Shown here: positions 21,871 through 29,788 of the stretch, one piece after another
How positions within the stretch are numbered: the stretch's first letter is position 1
How the letters are laid out: every line of letters starts with the position of its first letter
Assembly (NCBI GenBank): GCA_900319715.1
Contig: ONPM01000024.1
Span: forward strand, 1 to 36,474
Direction of reading: 5' to 3'
Origin: an uncultured Prevotella sp.
GTDB lineage: Bacteria; Bacteroidota; Bacteroidia; Bacteroidales; Bacteroidaceae
Length of the DNA stretch: 36,474 nucleotides
Notes under the pieces: model-generated
The model's input: only the letters and a program-made list of their open reading frames with translations
Told to the model about the DNA's origin: nothing
Database searches by the model: none
Position numbers and translations under genes: made by a program

Positions 21871-24198
21871 ATGAGAAAGTTCGTGCTCACCCTCTTTATG
21901 GCAAGTGCCCTCATTGCAGGTGCACAGGGCTTCATTTCACCGAAGGCAAGGTTGCTGAAACAGAGATATGAAAGATACGTGACTAACGCAGGCACCCGTG
22001 GCCAGGCACTCCGAGGTGATGTGCGAGGCGGCTTCTTCGTGACGTGTGAGAAAGATGCCGATGTCCGTCGTGTGGCCGATGACTTGAAGGCCAAAGGGGC
22101 TAGTATCAGGATTGTCAGGGGGCAGCAGATCTTACTCGATATACCCCTCGCGAAACTCGATGATCTCGCAACCGTATCGGGAGTGGCGAGGGTAGATGTC
22201 GGACCCAGAACAGGGAGGAAGACGGACAACACCCGTCGTGCAACACAGGCTGCGGCCTGTAATGCAGGCACAGCCCCACAATTGCCGCAGGCCTATACGG
22301 GTAAGGGTGTCATCGTTGGCATCGTGGACTCCGGCTTCGACATGACCCACCCGATGTTCAAGGATAAAGACGGAAACCTGCGCGTCAAAGGGTACTATAT
22401 GCCTGGCAATACCACTTTTGGGGGTGATAGTGTGCGGATAGGCGGTAAGACACTCACAGGTTCCTACTATAGCAATCCGGAAGATATTCTCGATACGCTG
22501 AAGGTGAAGAATTTCAATCATGACTCGCACGGCACCCACTGTATCAGCATTGCCGCAGGCAGCGTGATGGACGATGTGAATGGTCTCAGCGGAGAACCAC
22601 TCGGTGGTGTCGCACCAGAGACGGATATCCTGATCTGTGACATGACGTCAGACGCAGAACACTACGATCAGGTATGGAGTGATGGTTATGACATGGTCTC
22701 TTTTAATGCCGCAGAGAGTATTGAGTTCATGATGGATCAGGCCAAGAAGCAGAAGAAACCTCTCGTAGTCAGTATGAGCCTTAACTCTCATGCTGGCTGG
22801 CATGACGGGACAAGCAATATGGCCACCTTGTTGGGCGATTACTGCAAGAATGAGGATCTGGCGCTGATGCTATGTACTGGCAATGAGGGCGGTGATCATA
22901 TTTATGTGAATCAGGCGATTTCGGCTGGTGACACTCTGCACTTGGGCGTATATCCCATGTCAGACAAGAACGGCTATGGATTCTGTTGCCTGCCAACAGG
23001 CAAGAAGGTAAAACTGCAGTTGGGCATCTACGACGTGCAAGTCATGAAGGAGTTGTATAAAGTACCCATCACCTTGGAGTCTACTGATAAGGAAAGTCAG
23101 GGTCTGTATTTCTTTTTGCCTGAGGAAAAAGGGATTTCACTCAAGGAGCGCATGATATATAGTCATCTGAAGAAGTATATCGAGAAAGGCAATCTTGGCG
23201 TGTCCTGCTACAAGACAGTTGACTATAACCAGAATGGTGAGAAGTATGACTGTACGTATGTCGAGGTCTATCATAGTGACATCGTATGGCGTGATGGGTA
23301 TCACGATAACATTGGCTTTATGCTTCACGTGATGCCAGGGGAGGATACAGAGGCATATGCCTGGGGCGATGTTTATGATTGTTTCTATAAGGTGAATCAG
23401 GGAGAGGTAGAATATGGCAGTTCGGACATATCAATGGGTGATTGGAATACCTCCGGCGAGCCTGTGTCTGTGGGCGCTTGGGTTGCCAATAATCTGATAA
23501 AGACAGAAGATGGGGCTACGATGGAAACTATGGATGAAATCGGTGATGTGGCGTGGTATAGTAGTTATGGTACAGACCGCGCCGGCCATCAGCATCCTGA
23601 CATCTGTGCCCCTGGCAATTATGTGGCTGCTGCTCTGAACAGTTTCGATTCCCAATATTCTGACTATAATGTCTATCTGCGTAAGGGCTATACAGACCAG
23701 TTTGTTGGTCAGACATCGTCGCGCGACTACTCGTGGGGGTGGATGAGTGGTACCTCCATGTCTACACCGGCTGCTGCTGGTGTCGTGGCTCTTTGGATGC
23801 AGGCGGCAGCAGACCTTGGAAAGACACTTAACTGCAGTGACATCAAGGATATCATCATTCATAGTTGCGATACCGATGAGTTTACGGCTCGTTCCCCGGA
23901 GCGCTTCGGACTGGGAAAGATCAATGCTTATAAGGGACTGCTCTATGTGCTTGGCATTGAGACCTCCATCGAGGGACTCAGCAAAGACCAACCCGAGAAC
24001 GTTACTTTCCGCGTGGCTGATGATCTGCTTTATGCCGACGGTGCGGAGGATGGTACGACAGTGGCACTCTATAATCTTTCGGGCGTGCTCGTCAGGCAGA
24101 CTGTATTGCAGGGTGGCACCGTCAGTCTTGCAGGACTGCAGAAAGGTGTATATGCCGTGCAGTTGGGCAAACTGGGATCTACGCTGATTCGCAAATAG
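21871..24198 (+). CDS. Secreted subtilisin-like (S8) serine protease with T9SS-like C-terminal tail
   Basis: 775 aa from Met at 21871, which starts a signal peptide (MRKFVLTLFMASALIAGAQG). An N-terminal segment resembling an inhibitor propeptide (about 20-115) precedes the catalytic domain. The triad is Asp153 (IVGIVDSGFDMTHP), His220 (SHGTHC) and Ser629 (GTSMSTPAAAG); Asn in CTGNEGGD is the oxyanion residue. A large insert separates Asn and Ser, as in Bacteroidetes members. The last ~70 residues (VALYNLSGVLVRQT, LQKGVYAVQLG) look like a type A sorting domain of the type IX secretion system, implying cell-surface or secreted action. It sits on the opposite strand between gpsA and pgi. Confidence 0.92.
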   Translation: MRKFVLTLFMASALIAGAQGFISPKARLLKQRYERYVTNAGTRGQALRGDVRGGFFVTCEKDADVRRVADDLKAKGASIRIVRGQQILLDIPLAKLDDLATVSGVARVDVGPRTGRKTDNTRRATQAAACNAGTAPQLPQAYTGKGVIVGIVDSGFDMTHPMFKDKDGNLRVKGYYMPGNTTFGGDSVRIGGKTLTGSYYSNPEDILDTLKVKNFNHDSHGTHCISIAAGSVMDDVNGLSGEPLGGVAPETDILICDMTSDAEHYDQVWSDGYDMVSFNAAESIEFMMDQAKKQKKPLVVSMSLNSHAGWHDGTSNMATLLGDYCKNEDLALMLCTGNEGGDHIYVNQAISAGDTLHLGVYPMSDKNGYGFCCLPTGKKVKLQLGIYDVQVMKELYKVPITLESTDKESQGLYFFLPEEKGISLKERMIYSHLKKYIEKGNLGVSCYKTVDYNQNGEKYDCTYVEVYHSDIVWRDGYHDNIGFMLHVMPGEDTEAYAWGDVYDCFYKVNQGEVEYGSSDISMGDWNTSGEPVSVGAWVANNLIKTEDGATMETMDEIGDVAWYSSYGTDRAGHQHPDICAPGNYVAAALNSFDSQYSDYNVYLRKGYTDQFVGQTSSRDYSWGWMSGTSMSTPAAAGVVALWMQAAADLGKTLNCSDIKDIIIHSCDTDEFTARSPERFGLGKINAYKGLLYVLGIETSIEGLSKDQPENVTFRVADDLLYADGAEDGTTVALYNLSGVLVRQTVLQGGTVSLAGLQKGVYAVQLGKLGSTLIRK

Positions 24199-24232
24199 GT
24201 AGAACCGTTATCACGGATTTCTTGGGGTAAGG

Positions 24233-24268
24233 CTCCTTACCTGAAACTGTCGGTAAGGAGTTTTATTT
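24233..24268 (+). terminator. Intrinsic terminator of the S8 protease gene, embedded in gpsA
   Basis: A 9-bp stem CTCCTTACC / GGTAAGGAG with a 10-base loop is followed by TTTTATTT. It lies 35 bp after the protease stop and includes the last codons and stop of the convergent gpsA gene. Confidence 0.75.
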
Positions 24269-25232
24269 CAATCTGTGGGGAGATGCGTTCGTACAATATA
24301 TTATATACGGCATCGAGGATGGGCATGTTCACATGACAGTGACGGTTGATCTCCTTCATGCACTTCGTGCCGAAATAGCCTTCGGCAATCATCTCCATCT
24401 CTATCTGTGCAGACTTCACGCTGTAGCCCTTGCCGATCATCGTGCCGAAGGTGCGGTTGCGCGAGAAGTTGCTGTAGCCTGTCACCAGCAGGTCGCCCAG
24501 ATAGACGGAGTCGTAGGCGTTGCGATCCAGGGGATGGACGGCGGTGAGGAAACGGTTCATCTCCTGCACGGCGTTCGCCATCAGCACCGCCTGGAAGTTA
24601 TCGCCGTATTTCAGTCCAGAGCAGATGCCGGCGGCGATGGCGTAGACATTCTTCAGTACGGAGGAGTATTCGATGCCCACCACGTCGGTGGAGGTCTTCG
24701 TCTTGATGAATTCGCTGGTGAGTACCTCGCAGAAGGCCTGGGCCTTCTCACGGTCGGCACAGCCCACAGTGAGATAACTCAGACGTTCGAGTGCCACCTC
24801 CTCGGCATGGGAGGGACCTCCGATGCAGGCGAGGTTCTCGTAAGGAACGTCGTAGACCTGATGGAAGTATTCGGAGCAGACAAGGTTCTCATCGGGCACG
24901 ATACCTTTGATGGCGGTGATGACGAACTTGTCGTGCAGACGGGTCTTGAGTTTCTTGAGGTGACTCTTGAGATAGGGTGACGGGGTGACGAAGACCAGCG
25001 TGTTGTACTGCTGGGCGATACGGTTCAGGTCGCTGTCGAAGTGTATCTCGTCGATGTTGAAATGCACACTGGTAAGATAGGCTGGGTTATGACCCAGACG
25101 ACGGAAGTCTTCGATACGGTCGTCACGCCGCATGTACCAGCCGATGTGGTGGGTGTGACTCACCACAATCTTCGCAATCGCTGTTGCCCAGCTGCCGCCG
25201 CCGATAATCGCTATCTTACCACAGTCGTACAT
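24237..25232 (-). CDS. gpsA: NAD(P)-dependent glycerol-3-phosphate dehydrogenase
   Basis: 331 aa. It reduces dihydroxyacetone phosphate to sn-glycerol-3-phosphate for phospholipid synthesis. The N-terminal Rossmann motif is IAIIGGGSWATAIAKI. The substrate-binding region contains AIKGIVPDENLVCSEYF and CIGGPSHAEEVA, and the catalytic region contains the VLKNVYAIAAGICSGLKYGDN signature (conserved Lys). The C-terminal helical domain is complete. It lies downstream of lysS with a 163-bp gap filled by a heptad cassette. No clear -7 box at its own start, so read-through from lysS is possible. Confidence 0.95.
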   Translation of the reverse strand: MYDCGKIAIIGGGSWATAIAKIVVSHTHHIGWYMRRDDRIEDFRRLGHNPAYLTSVHFNIDEIHFDSDLNRIAQQYNTLVFVTPSPYLKSHLKKLKTRLHDKFVITAIKGIVPDENLVCSEYFHQVYDVPYENLACIGGPSHAEEVALERLSYLTVGCADREKAQAFCEVLTSEFIKTKTSTDVVGIEYSSVLKNVYAIAAGICSGLKYGDNFQAVLMANAVQEMNRFLTAVHPLDRNAYDSVYLGDLLVTGYSNFSRNRTFGTMIGKGYSVKSAQIEMEMIAEGYFGTKCMKEINRHCHVNMPILDAVYNILYERISPQIEIKLLTDSFR

Positions 25233-25241
25233 ATTATCATC

Positions 25242-25398
25242 TTTAGACAGAGTATTTTTTTAAGACATAGTAACATATTAACAATTATAAGTTGATTATG
25301 CATATTCATTATGTTAATAATATCATCTGTTACTATATATTTGTTAATATGTTACTATGTCTTTTATTTTACTATGTCTTTTTTTACTATGTCTTTTA
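25242..25398. repeat. Heptad cassette C (gpsA/lysS gap)
   Basis: A TTTAGAC heptamer (25242-25248) is followed by left heptads AGACATA, GTAACAT, ATTAACA, ATTATAA (25263-25290). A 38-bp core begins GTTGATTATGCA and ends ATATCATCT (25291-25328). The long right array (25329-25398) contains the inverse of the left arm (TTGTTAATATGTTACTATG) and continues with ACTATGTCTT-type repeats into the lysS stop codon (25396-25398). Confidence 0.85.
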
Positions 25399-27126
25399 TT
25401 CTGTTACTTTATCTATCCAAGCTGCTACCTCGTCTACGCCGGGCTTCTGAAGATCCAACTTATACTTCTTTACTATGTCGCCAATTTTCTGCTGGAGGCC
25501 CTGGGCCTTCTCTGTGGCGATGTTCTGCACGAGGTTGAAGCCGGCCTTGCGGAGGACGGGAACCCACTCCTCTGCGACGCCGATGGCAGCCCACTCTGCG
25601 GGTGTGCTCTGCGGGATCTTCTTCTCGGGCTTCATCTGGGGGAAGAACAAAACTTCCTGGATGAAGGTCTTGCCCGTCATCAACATCACCAGACGGTCGA
25701 TACCGATGCCGATACCAGAGGTGGGAGGCATACCATACTGCAGGGCACGGAGGAAATCCTGATCGATGATCATCGCCTCGTCGTCACCCTTGTCTGCGAG
25801 TTTCATCTGTTCGATGAAGCGCTCCTCCTGATCGAGGGGGTCATTGAGTTCAGAGTAGGCGTTGGCCAGTTCCTTACCATTCACCATCAGTTCGAAACGC
25901 TCGGTGAGTCCGGGCTTAGAGCGGTGCATCTTCGTAAGAGGAGACATCTCCACGGGATAGTCGGTGATGAAGGTGGGCTGGATGAAGGTGCCCTCGCAGA
26001 ACTCGCCGAAGAGTTCGTCGATGAGTTTGCCCTTGCCCATGGTCTCGTCGACATCCATTCCCTTGGAGAGACAGAAAGCGCGAATTTCCTCTTCCGTCTT
26101 GCCATTGCAGTCGAAACCGGTCTTTTCCTGAATAGCCTCGAGAATGGGCAGACGGCGATAAGGAGCCTTGAAACTGACGATGTTGCCATCGATCTCACGT
26201 TCGGGCTTGCCGTTGACGGCGATGCAGATGGTCTCCAAGAGTTTCTCTGTGAACGACATCATCCAGTTGTAGTCCTTATACTGCACATAGAGTTCCATAC
26301 AGGTGAACTCCGGGTTGTGGTTGCGGTCCATACCCTCGTTGCGGAAGTTCTTGCCGATCTCATAGACACCCTCGAAACCACCCACGATGAGGCGCTTCAG
26401 ATAGAGTTCGGTGGCGATACGCATGTACATATCCTGATCAAGAGCGTTGAAGTGGGTGATGAACGGACGGGCCGAAGCACCGCCGGCAATCATCTGCAGG
26501 GTAGGTGTCTCCACTTCCGTGTATCCGGCATCATCGAGCACCTTTCGGAGGGTACGGATGACCGTAGCACGCTGGAGGAATGTATCCTTGACACCCTCGT
26601 TCACCACGAGGTCGACGTAACGCTGACGATAGCGCAGTTCCGGGTCATCGAACTTGTCGTAGGCCACGCCGTCCTTATATTTCACAATGGGCAGGGGCTT
26701 CAGAGCCTTTGACAGTAATGTGAGTTCCTGGGCATGCACACTGATCTCACCCGTCTGCGTGCGGAACACGAAGCCCTTCACGCCAATGAAGTCGCCGATG
26801 TCGAGCAGACGCTTGAACACATTATTATATAAATCCTTGTTCTCGCCTGGGCAGAGGTCGTCGCGGGTGATATACACCTGAATGCGGCCCTTGGAGTCCT
26901 GTATCTCTGCAAACGAGGCCTTTCCCATGACGCGACGGCTCATCATACGGCCGGCAATAGACACCTGACGGGGCTCATCTTCGTCACGGAAATTGTCACG
27001 TATGTCTGTAGAAAATGCATTAGTAGGATATTCGGCTGCGGGATAGGGATCAATGCCCATGTTGCGCAACTCTTGCAGACTCTCGCGTCTGCCGATTTCT
27101 TGTTCACTTAATTCTAAAATGTTCAT
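25396..27126 (-). CDS. lysS: Lysyl-tRNA synthetase, class II
   Basis: 576 aa. It charges tRNA-Lys. An N-terminal OB-fold anticodon-binding domain (about 55-170: VSIAGRMMSRRVMGKASF) is followed by the class II core. Motif 2 is FRNEGMDRNHNPEFTCMELY (Arg contacts ATP) and motif 3 is GIGIGIDRLVMLMTG. Length slightly exceeds the ~500 aa of the E. coli enzyme because of a C-terminal extension (about 75 aa after motif 3, EKIGD..KPGVDEVAAWIDKV), as in other Bacteroidetes LysS. The stop codon is within a heptad array. Confidence 0.96.
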   Translation of the reverse strand: MNILELSEQEIGRRESLQELRNMGIDPYPAAEYPTNAFSTDIRDNFRDEDEPRQVSIAGRMMSRRVMGKASFAEIQDSKGRIQVYITRDDLCPGENKDLYNNVFKRLLDIGDFIGVKGFVFRTQTGEISVHAQELTLLSKALKPLPIVKYKDGVAYDKFDDPELRYRQRYVDLVVNEGVKDTFLQRATVIRTLRKVLDDAGYTEVETPTLQMIAGGASARPFITHFNALDQDMYMRIATELYLKRLIVGGFEGVYEIGKNFRNEGMDRNHNPEFTCMELYVQYKDYNWMMSFTEKLLETICIAVNGKPEREIDGNIVSFKAPYRRLPILEAIQEKTGFDCNGKTEEEIRAFCLSKGMDVDETMGKGKLIDELFGEFCEGTFIQPTFITDYPVEMSPLTKMHRSKPGLTERFELMVNGKELANAYSELNDPLDQEERFIEQMKLADKGDDEAMIIDQDFLRALQYGMPPTSGIGIGIDRLVMLMTGKTFIQEVLFFPQMKPEKKIPQSTPAEWAAIGVAEEWVPVLRKAGFNLVQNIATEKAQGLQQKIGDIVKKYKLDLQKPGVDEVAAWIDKVTE

Positions 27127-27159
27127 CTCAAATATTCGAATATTTTACTTTTATGGGTG

Positions 27160-27167
27160 CAAAGATA
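27160..27167 (-). promoter_or_regulatory. -7 box of lysS
   Basis: Minus-strand TATCTTTG (plus CAAAGATA), about 34 nt before the lysS start. No clear -33. Confidence 0.6.
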
Positions 27168-27227
27168 CGAAAATATCCCGAAAAAAACACCGTATAGGGT
27201 AAATATTTCAAAAAAAATGTGGAAACT

Positions 27228-27259
27228 TTTGGTTGATTAAGAAATAATATCTATATTTG
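27228..27259 (+). promoter_or_regulatory. Promoter of the ROK kinase/menaquinone operon
   Basis: TTTG (27228-27231), exact 20-bp spacer, TATATTTG (27252-27259). The start codon is at 27281, giving a leader of about 15 nt. Confidence 0.75.
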
Positions 27260-27280
27260 TGCCATAAAAGCCTAAACATT

Positions 27281-28261
27281 ATGTTAGAACAGAACATTAA
27301 GTCAGAGGTGGTAGGCGTTGATATCAGCAACGAACTGACCACGTATGCAATCGTCGACGTGAGAGGTAACATCTTGGCGGAGAACTCTTTTCCGACCTGT
27401 GATTATCCTGACGTGAACAATTTTGTATCCACACTCAGTGAGAGGATCGTCATGCTGGTAGAAGAAAATGGCGGTTATGAGAAGATCCGCTCCATTGGCC
27501 TGAGTTGTCCGAGTGCCAGTTCGGTCTCAGGATGTATCGAGAACGCGGCCAACCTGCCGTGGAAGGGTGTCATCCCTATGGCAGCCATGCTGCGCGACCG
27601 TCTGGGACTGGCTGTGGCCCTCTCCAACGATGCTCATGTGTCGGCACTGGGTGAGTACACCTTTGGTTGTGCTCATGGTATGAAGAATTTCATCATCATC
27701 AGTCTGGGTGTAGGCCTGGGCAGTTGCTTCTTTACGGAGGGCGCTGACCATAAGGGTCACCTCGGCTATGCAGGTGAGTTCGGACATACCTGTGTGGTGG
27801 ACAATGGCCGTGACTGCGGCTGTGGCCATAAAGGGTGCCTGGAGGCTTATGCGGGTGCGGCAGGCATCGTGCGAACAGCCAAAGAGATGATGGAAGAGTC
27901 TGATGCTCCGTCTATGATGCGTAGTCTTGAACATCTCTCTCCGCGCACCATCAACGATTGTTGTGAGAAGGGCGACGAGATGGCTAAGGAAGTGTTCCGC
28001 CGCACGGGTTATGTGCTGGGTCTGGGCCTTGCCAACTATGCGTCGATCATTGATCCGGAGGCCATCATCCTTACGGGTGGCATTTCCCATGCCGGCCAAT
28101 GGCTCTATGAACCAGTCGTGGAGTCGTTCGAGAATCACGTCTTCGGCAACATGCGTGGAAAGGTGAAGATCCTGGTGTCGCCTCTCAACGACCGTGAACG
28201 TGACGTGCTGGGTGCCAGTGCCCTGGCCTGGAGCGTTCCAGAATACTCATTATTTAAGTAA
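27281..28261 (+). CDS. ROK-family sugar kinase (glucokinase-like)
   Basis: 326 aa from Met at 27281 (MLEQNIKSEVVGVDISN). It has the N-terminal ATPase motif VVGVDISNELTTYAIVD, the catalytic Asp117 in LSNDAHVSALGE, and the ROK zinc motif CGCGHKGCLEAYAG with the preceding GEFGH. The second nucleotide-binding region is IILTGGIS. The likely reaction is ATP-dependent phosphorylation of glucose or a related hexose. The spacing to the menI-like gene is 28 bp on the same strand, so it probably leads that transcript, though with no obvious link to quinone synthesis. Confidence 0.92.
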   Translation: MLEQNIKSEVVGVDISNELTTYAIVDVRGNILAENSFPTCDYPDVNNFVSTLSERIVMLVEENGGYEKIRSIGLSCPSASSVSGCIENAANLPWKGVIPMAAMLRDRLGLAVALSNDAHVSALGEYTFGCAHGMKNFIIISLGVGLGSCFFTEGADHKGHLGYAGEFGHTCVVDNGRDCGCGHKGCLEAYAGAAGIVRTAKEMMEESDAPSMMRSLEHLSPRTINDCCEKGDEMAKEVFRRTGYVLGLGLANYASIIDPEAIILTGGISHAGQWLYEPVVESFENHVFGNMRGKVKILVSPLNDRERDVLGASALAWSVPEYSLFK

Positions 28262-28289
28262 TGAGAGGTAAGAGGAGAAAGATTAAGAA

Positions 28290-28703
28290 ATGGACGTAGA
28301 AGAAATAAACGAGATCATCAACGCCAAACCAAATCTGAGTACCGCCCTCGGGATGGAGTTTATCTCCACGCCCGAGGACGATACGTGTATGGCTCGTATG
28401 CAGGTCGACGAGCGTAATCGTCAGCCTTTCGGATTCCTCAGCGGTGGCGCCTCGTTGGCTCTGGCAGAGAATGTGGCAGGTGTCGGATCGTCTGCCCTGT
28501 GCCCTGGCTGTGCCTGTGTGGGCATCGAGGTCAGTGGCAGCCATGTGAAGGCAGTGGCCGAGGGCGACACCGTGACAGCCTATGCCCGTCTGCTGCATCG
28601 TGGCACGACACTCCATGTGTGGAATGTCGATATTCGCGATACCACAGGCGACCTGATCTCGAACGTGCGTGTCACGAACTACGTCATAAAACAGAAGAAG
28701 TGA
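28290..28703 (+). CDS. menI: Hotdog-fold acyl-CoA thioesterase, MenI/PaaI type
   Basis: 137 aa. Single hotdog domain with the PaaI/MenI-type motif FGFLSGGASLALAENVAGVGS, in which the Gly-Gly and following Glu are the catalytic region, and the strand CVGIEVSGSHVKAV. Overlap of its TGA with the menF ATG and the nearby menD support a role as 1,4-dihydroxy-2-naphthoyl-CoA thioesterase in menaquinone synthesis. This assignment rests on context; PaaI-like esterases with other substrates look similar. Confidence 0.8.
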   Translation: MDVEEINEIINAKPNLSTALGMEFISTPEDDTCMARMQVDERNRQPFGFLSGGASLALAENVAGVGSSALCPGCACVGIEVSGSHVKAVAEGDTVTAYARLLHRGTTLHVWNVDIRDTTGDLISNVRVTNYVIKQKK

Positions 28704-29788
28704 TGCCAGCCTTTGCTGTCTATCGTCTGCCACATGAGCATTTTGCAACAATGGTTCAGCAGACTCAAGGTGAGCCGGCAGAGTTGCTGTCGTGTACGGA
28801 ACTCAATGGGAAACGAGGCTATGTGATGGCCCCCTTCGAGATGACTGACAGCCATCCGATACTACTTTTGCGTCCAGACAAGGTGATGAGAATTCCGCTG
28901 GGAAATGTGGATGGACATGTCTCCACATTCCCCATTCCATTGTCATCTGTACGTTTTCCTCTTTCCACTTCTGACACTTATGCCATCGACTTTGCCCATT
29001 TTCATGCCCAATTGGAACAAGGATCGTTCCGTAAGATCGTCTTGTCGCGCTGTGCCGAAGAGGCGTCGCCAGATCATATTTCACCCATGGACCTCTTCTT
29101 CCGTGCCTGCGACCTCTATCCCCGTATGTTTGTCTCTTTAGTGTATACAGAGAAAGGGGGCTGTTGGCTGACGGCCACCCCGGAGATCTTGTTGGAGGGC
29201 AAGGCCGGCAACTGGCGGACGATCGCCTTGGCTGGGACCGTACGGCTTGAGGGAGAACAACTTTCTGGGGAGGGGGAGACCGTCAACTGGTCTACCAAGA
29301 ATATTCAGGAGCAACGCTTCGTGGCTACCTATATCGCAGGATGTCTGGAACAGTTTACGTCTGATTTCTCGGAGGAAGGCCCCGTCCCTGTCCGTGCCGC
29401 CAATCTGGTTCATCTGCGGAGCGACTTTACGTTTACCCTGCCTTCGGATGACCGTCTGGGCGACCTGTTGCAGACTTTGCATCCTACACCAGCCGTATGC
29501 GGACTGCCCAAGCAGGAAGCCTTCCGTTTCATTACGCATCATGAGCATACGCCCCGTCTCTATTACAGTGGCTTCCAAGGATGGATGGGAGAGGCAGAAA
29601 CCCATCTCTATGTGTCGCTGCGCTGTATGCTGATAGGGGATTGCTGCTGTCATCTCTATGCGGGGGGCGGCTTGCTCAAGGACAGCACCGAAGAACAAGA
29701 GTGGCAGGAGACGGAAGCGAAACTCGAAACCATGCGCGGGGTGCTGTCGAATCGTCAGTCCTTCAATCGTCAATCCCATGATGTATAG
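28703..29788 (+). CDS. menF: Isochorismate synthase (menaquinone branch)
   Basis: 361 aa from the ATG overlapping the previous stop (TGATG at 28701-28705). Member of the chorismate-binding family. It converts chorismate to isochorismate with Mg2+. Motifs: FRKIVLSR, TPEILLEGK, LAGTVRLEGEQL, HPTPAVCGLP, and the C-terminal YAGGGLLKDSTEEQEWQET. It is shorter than E. coli MenF, mainly in the N-terminal part, as in many Bacteroidetes. A heptad array (28927-28982) lies in the coding region before FAHFHAQLEQGSFRKIV and is translated as FPIPLSSVRFPLSTSD. The stop overlaps the menD start. Confidence 0.92.
   Translation: MPAFAVYRLPHEHFATMVQQTQGEPAELLSCTELNGKRGYVMAPFEMTDSHPILLLRPDKVMRIPLGNVDGHVSTFPIPLSSVRFPLSTSDTYAIDFAHFHAQLEQGSFRKIVLSRCAEEASPDHISPMDLFFRACDLYPRMFVSLVYTEKGGCWLTATPEILLEGKAGNWRTIALAGTVRLEGEQLSGEGETVNWSTKNIQEQRFVATYIAGCLEQFTSDFSEEGPVPVRAANLVHLRSDFTFTLPSDDRLGDLLQTLHPTPAVCGLPKQEAFRFITHHEHTPRLYYSGFQGWMGEAETHLYVSLRCMLIGDCCCHLYAGGGLLKDSTEEQEWQETEAKLETMRGVLSNRQSFNRQSHDV
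28927..28982. repeat. In-frame heptad array inside menF
   Basis: Eight consecutive 7-mers with a shared TTCC-like core: ATTCCCC, ATTCCAT, TGTCATC, TGTACGT, TTTCCTC, TTTCCAC, TTCTGAC, ACTTATG. The middle TGTCATCTGT resembles the ATCATCTGT core end of the intergenic cassettes. Preceded by a GGAAATGTGGA/TCCACATTCC dyad (28900-28931). Confidence 0.65.

Noticed and set aside
25357-26712. Long open frame antisense to lysS (about 450 codons on the plus strand)
   Set aside because: It is the mirror of the clear lysyl-tRNA synthetase frame; its residues show no domain and it has no promoter of its own. Similar shadows lie opposite the sensors (8924-10333), the nucleoside kinase (32265-33131) and pgi.
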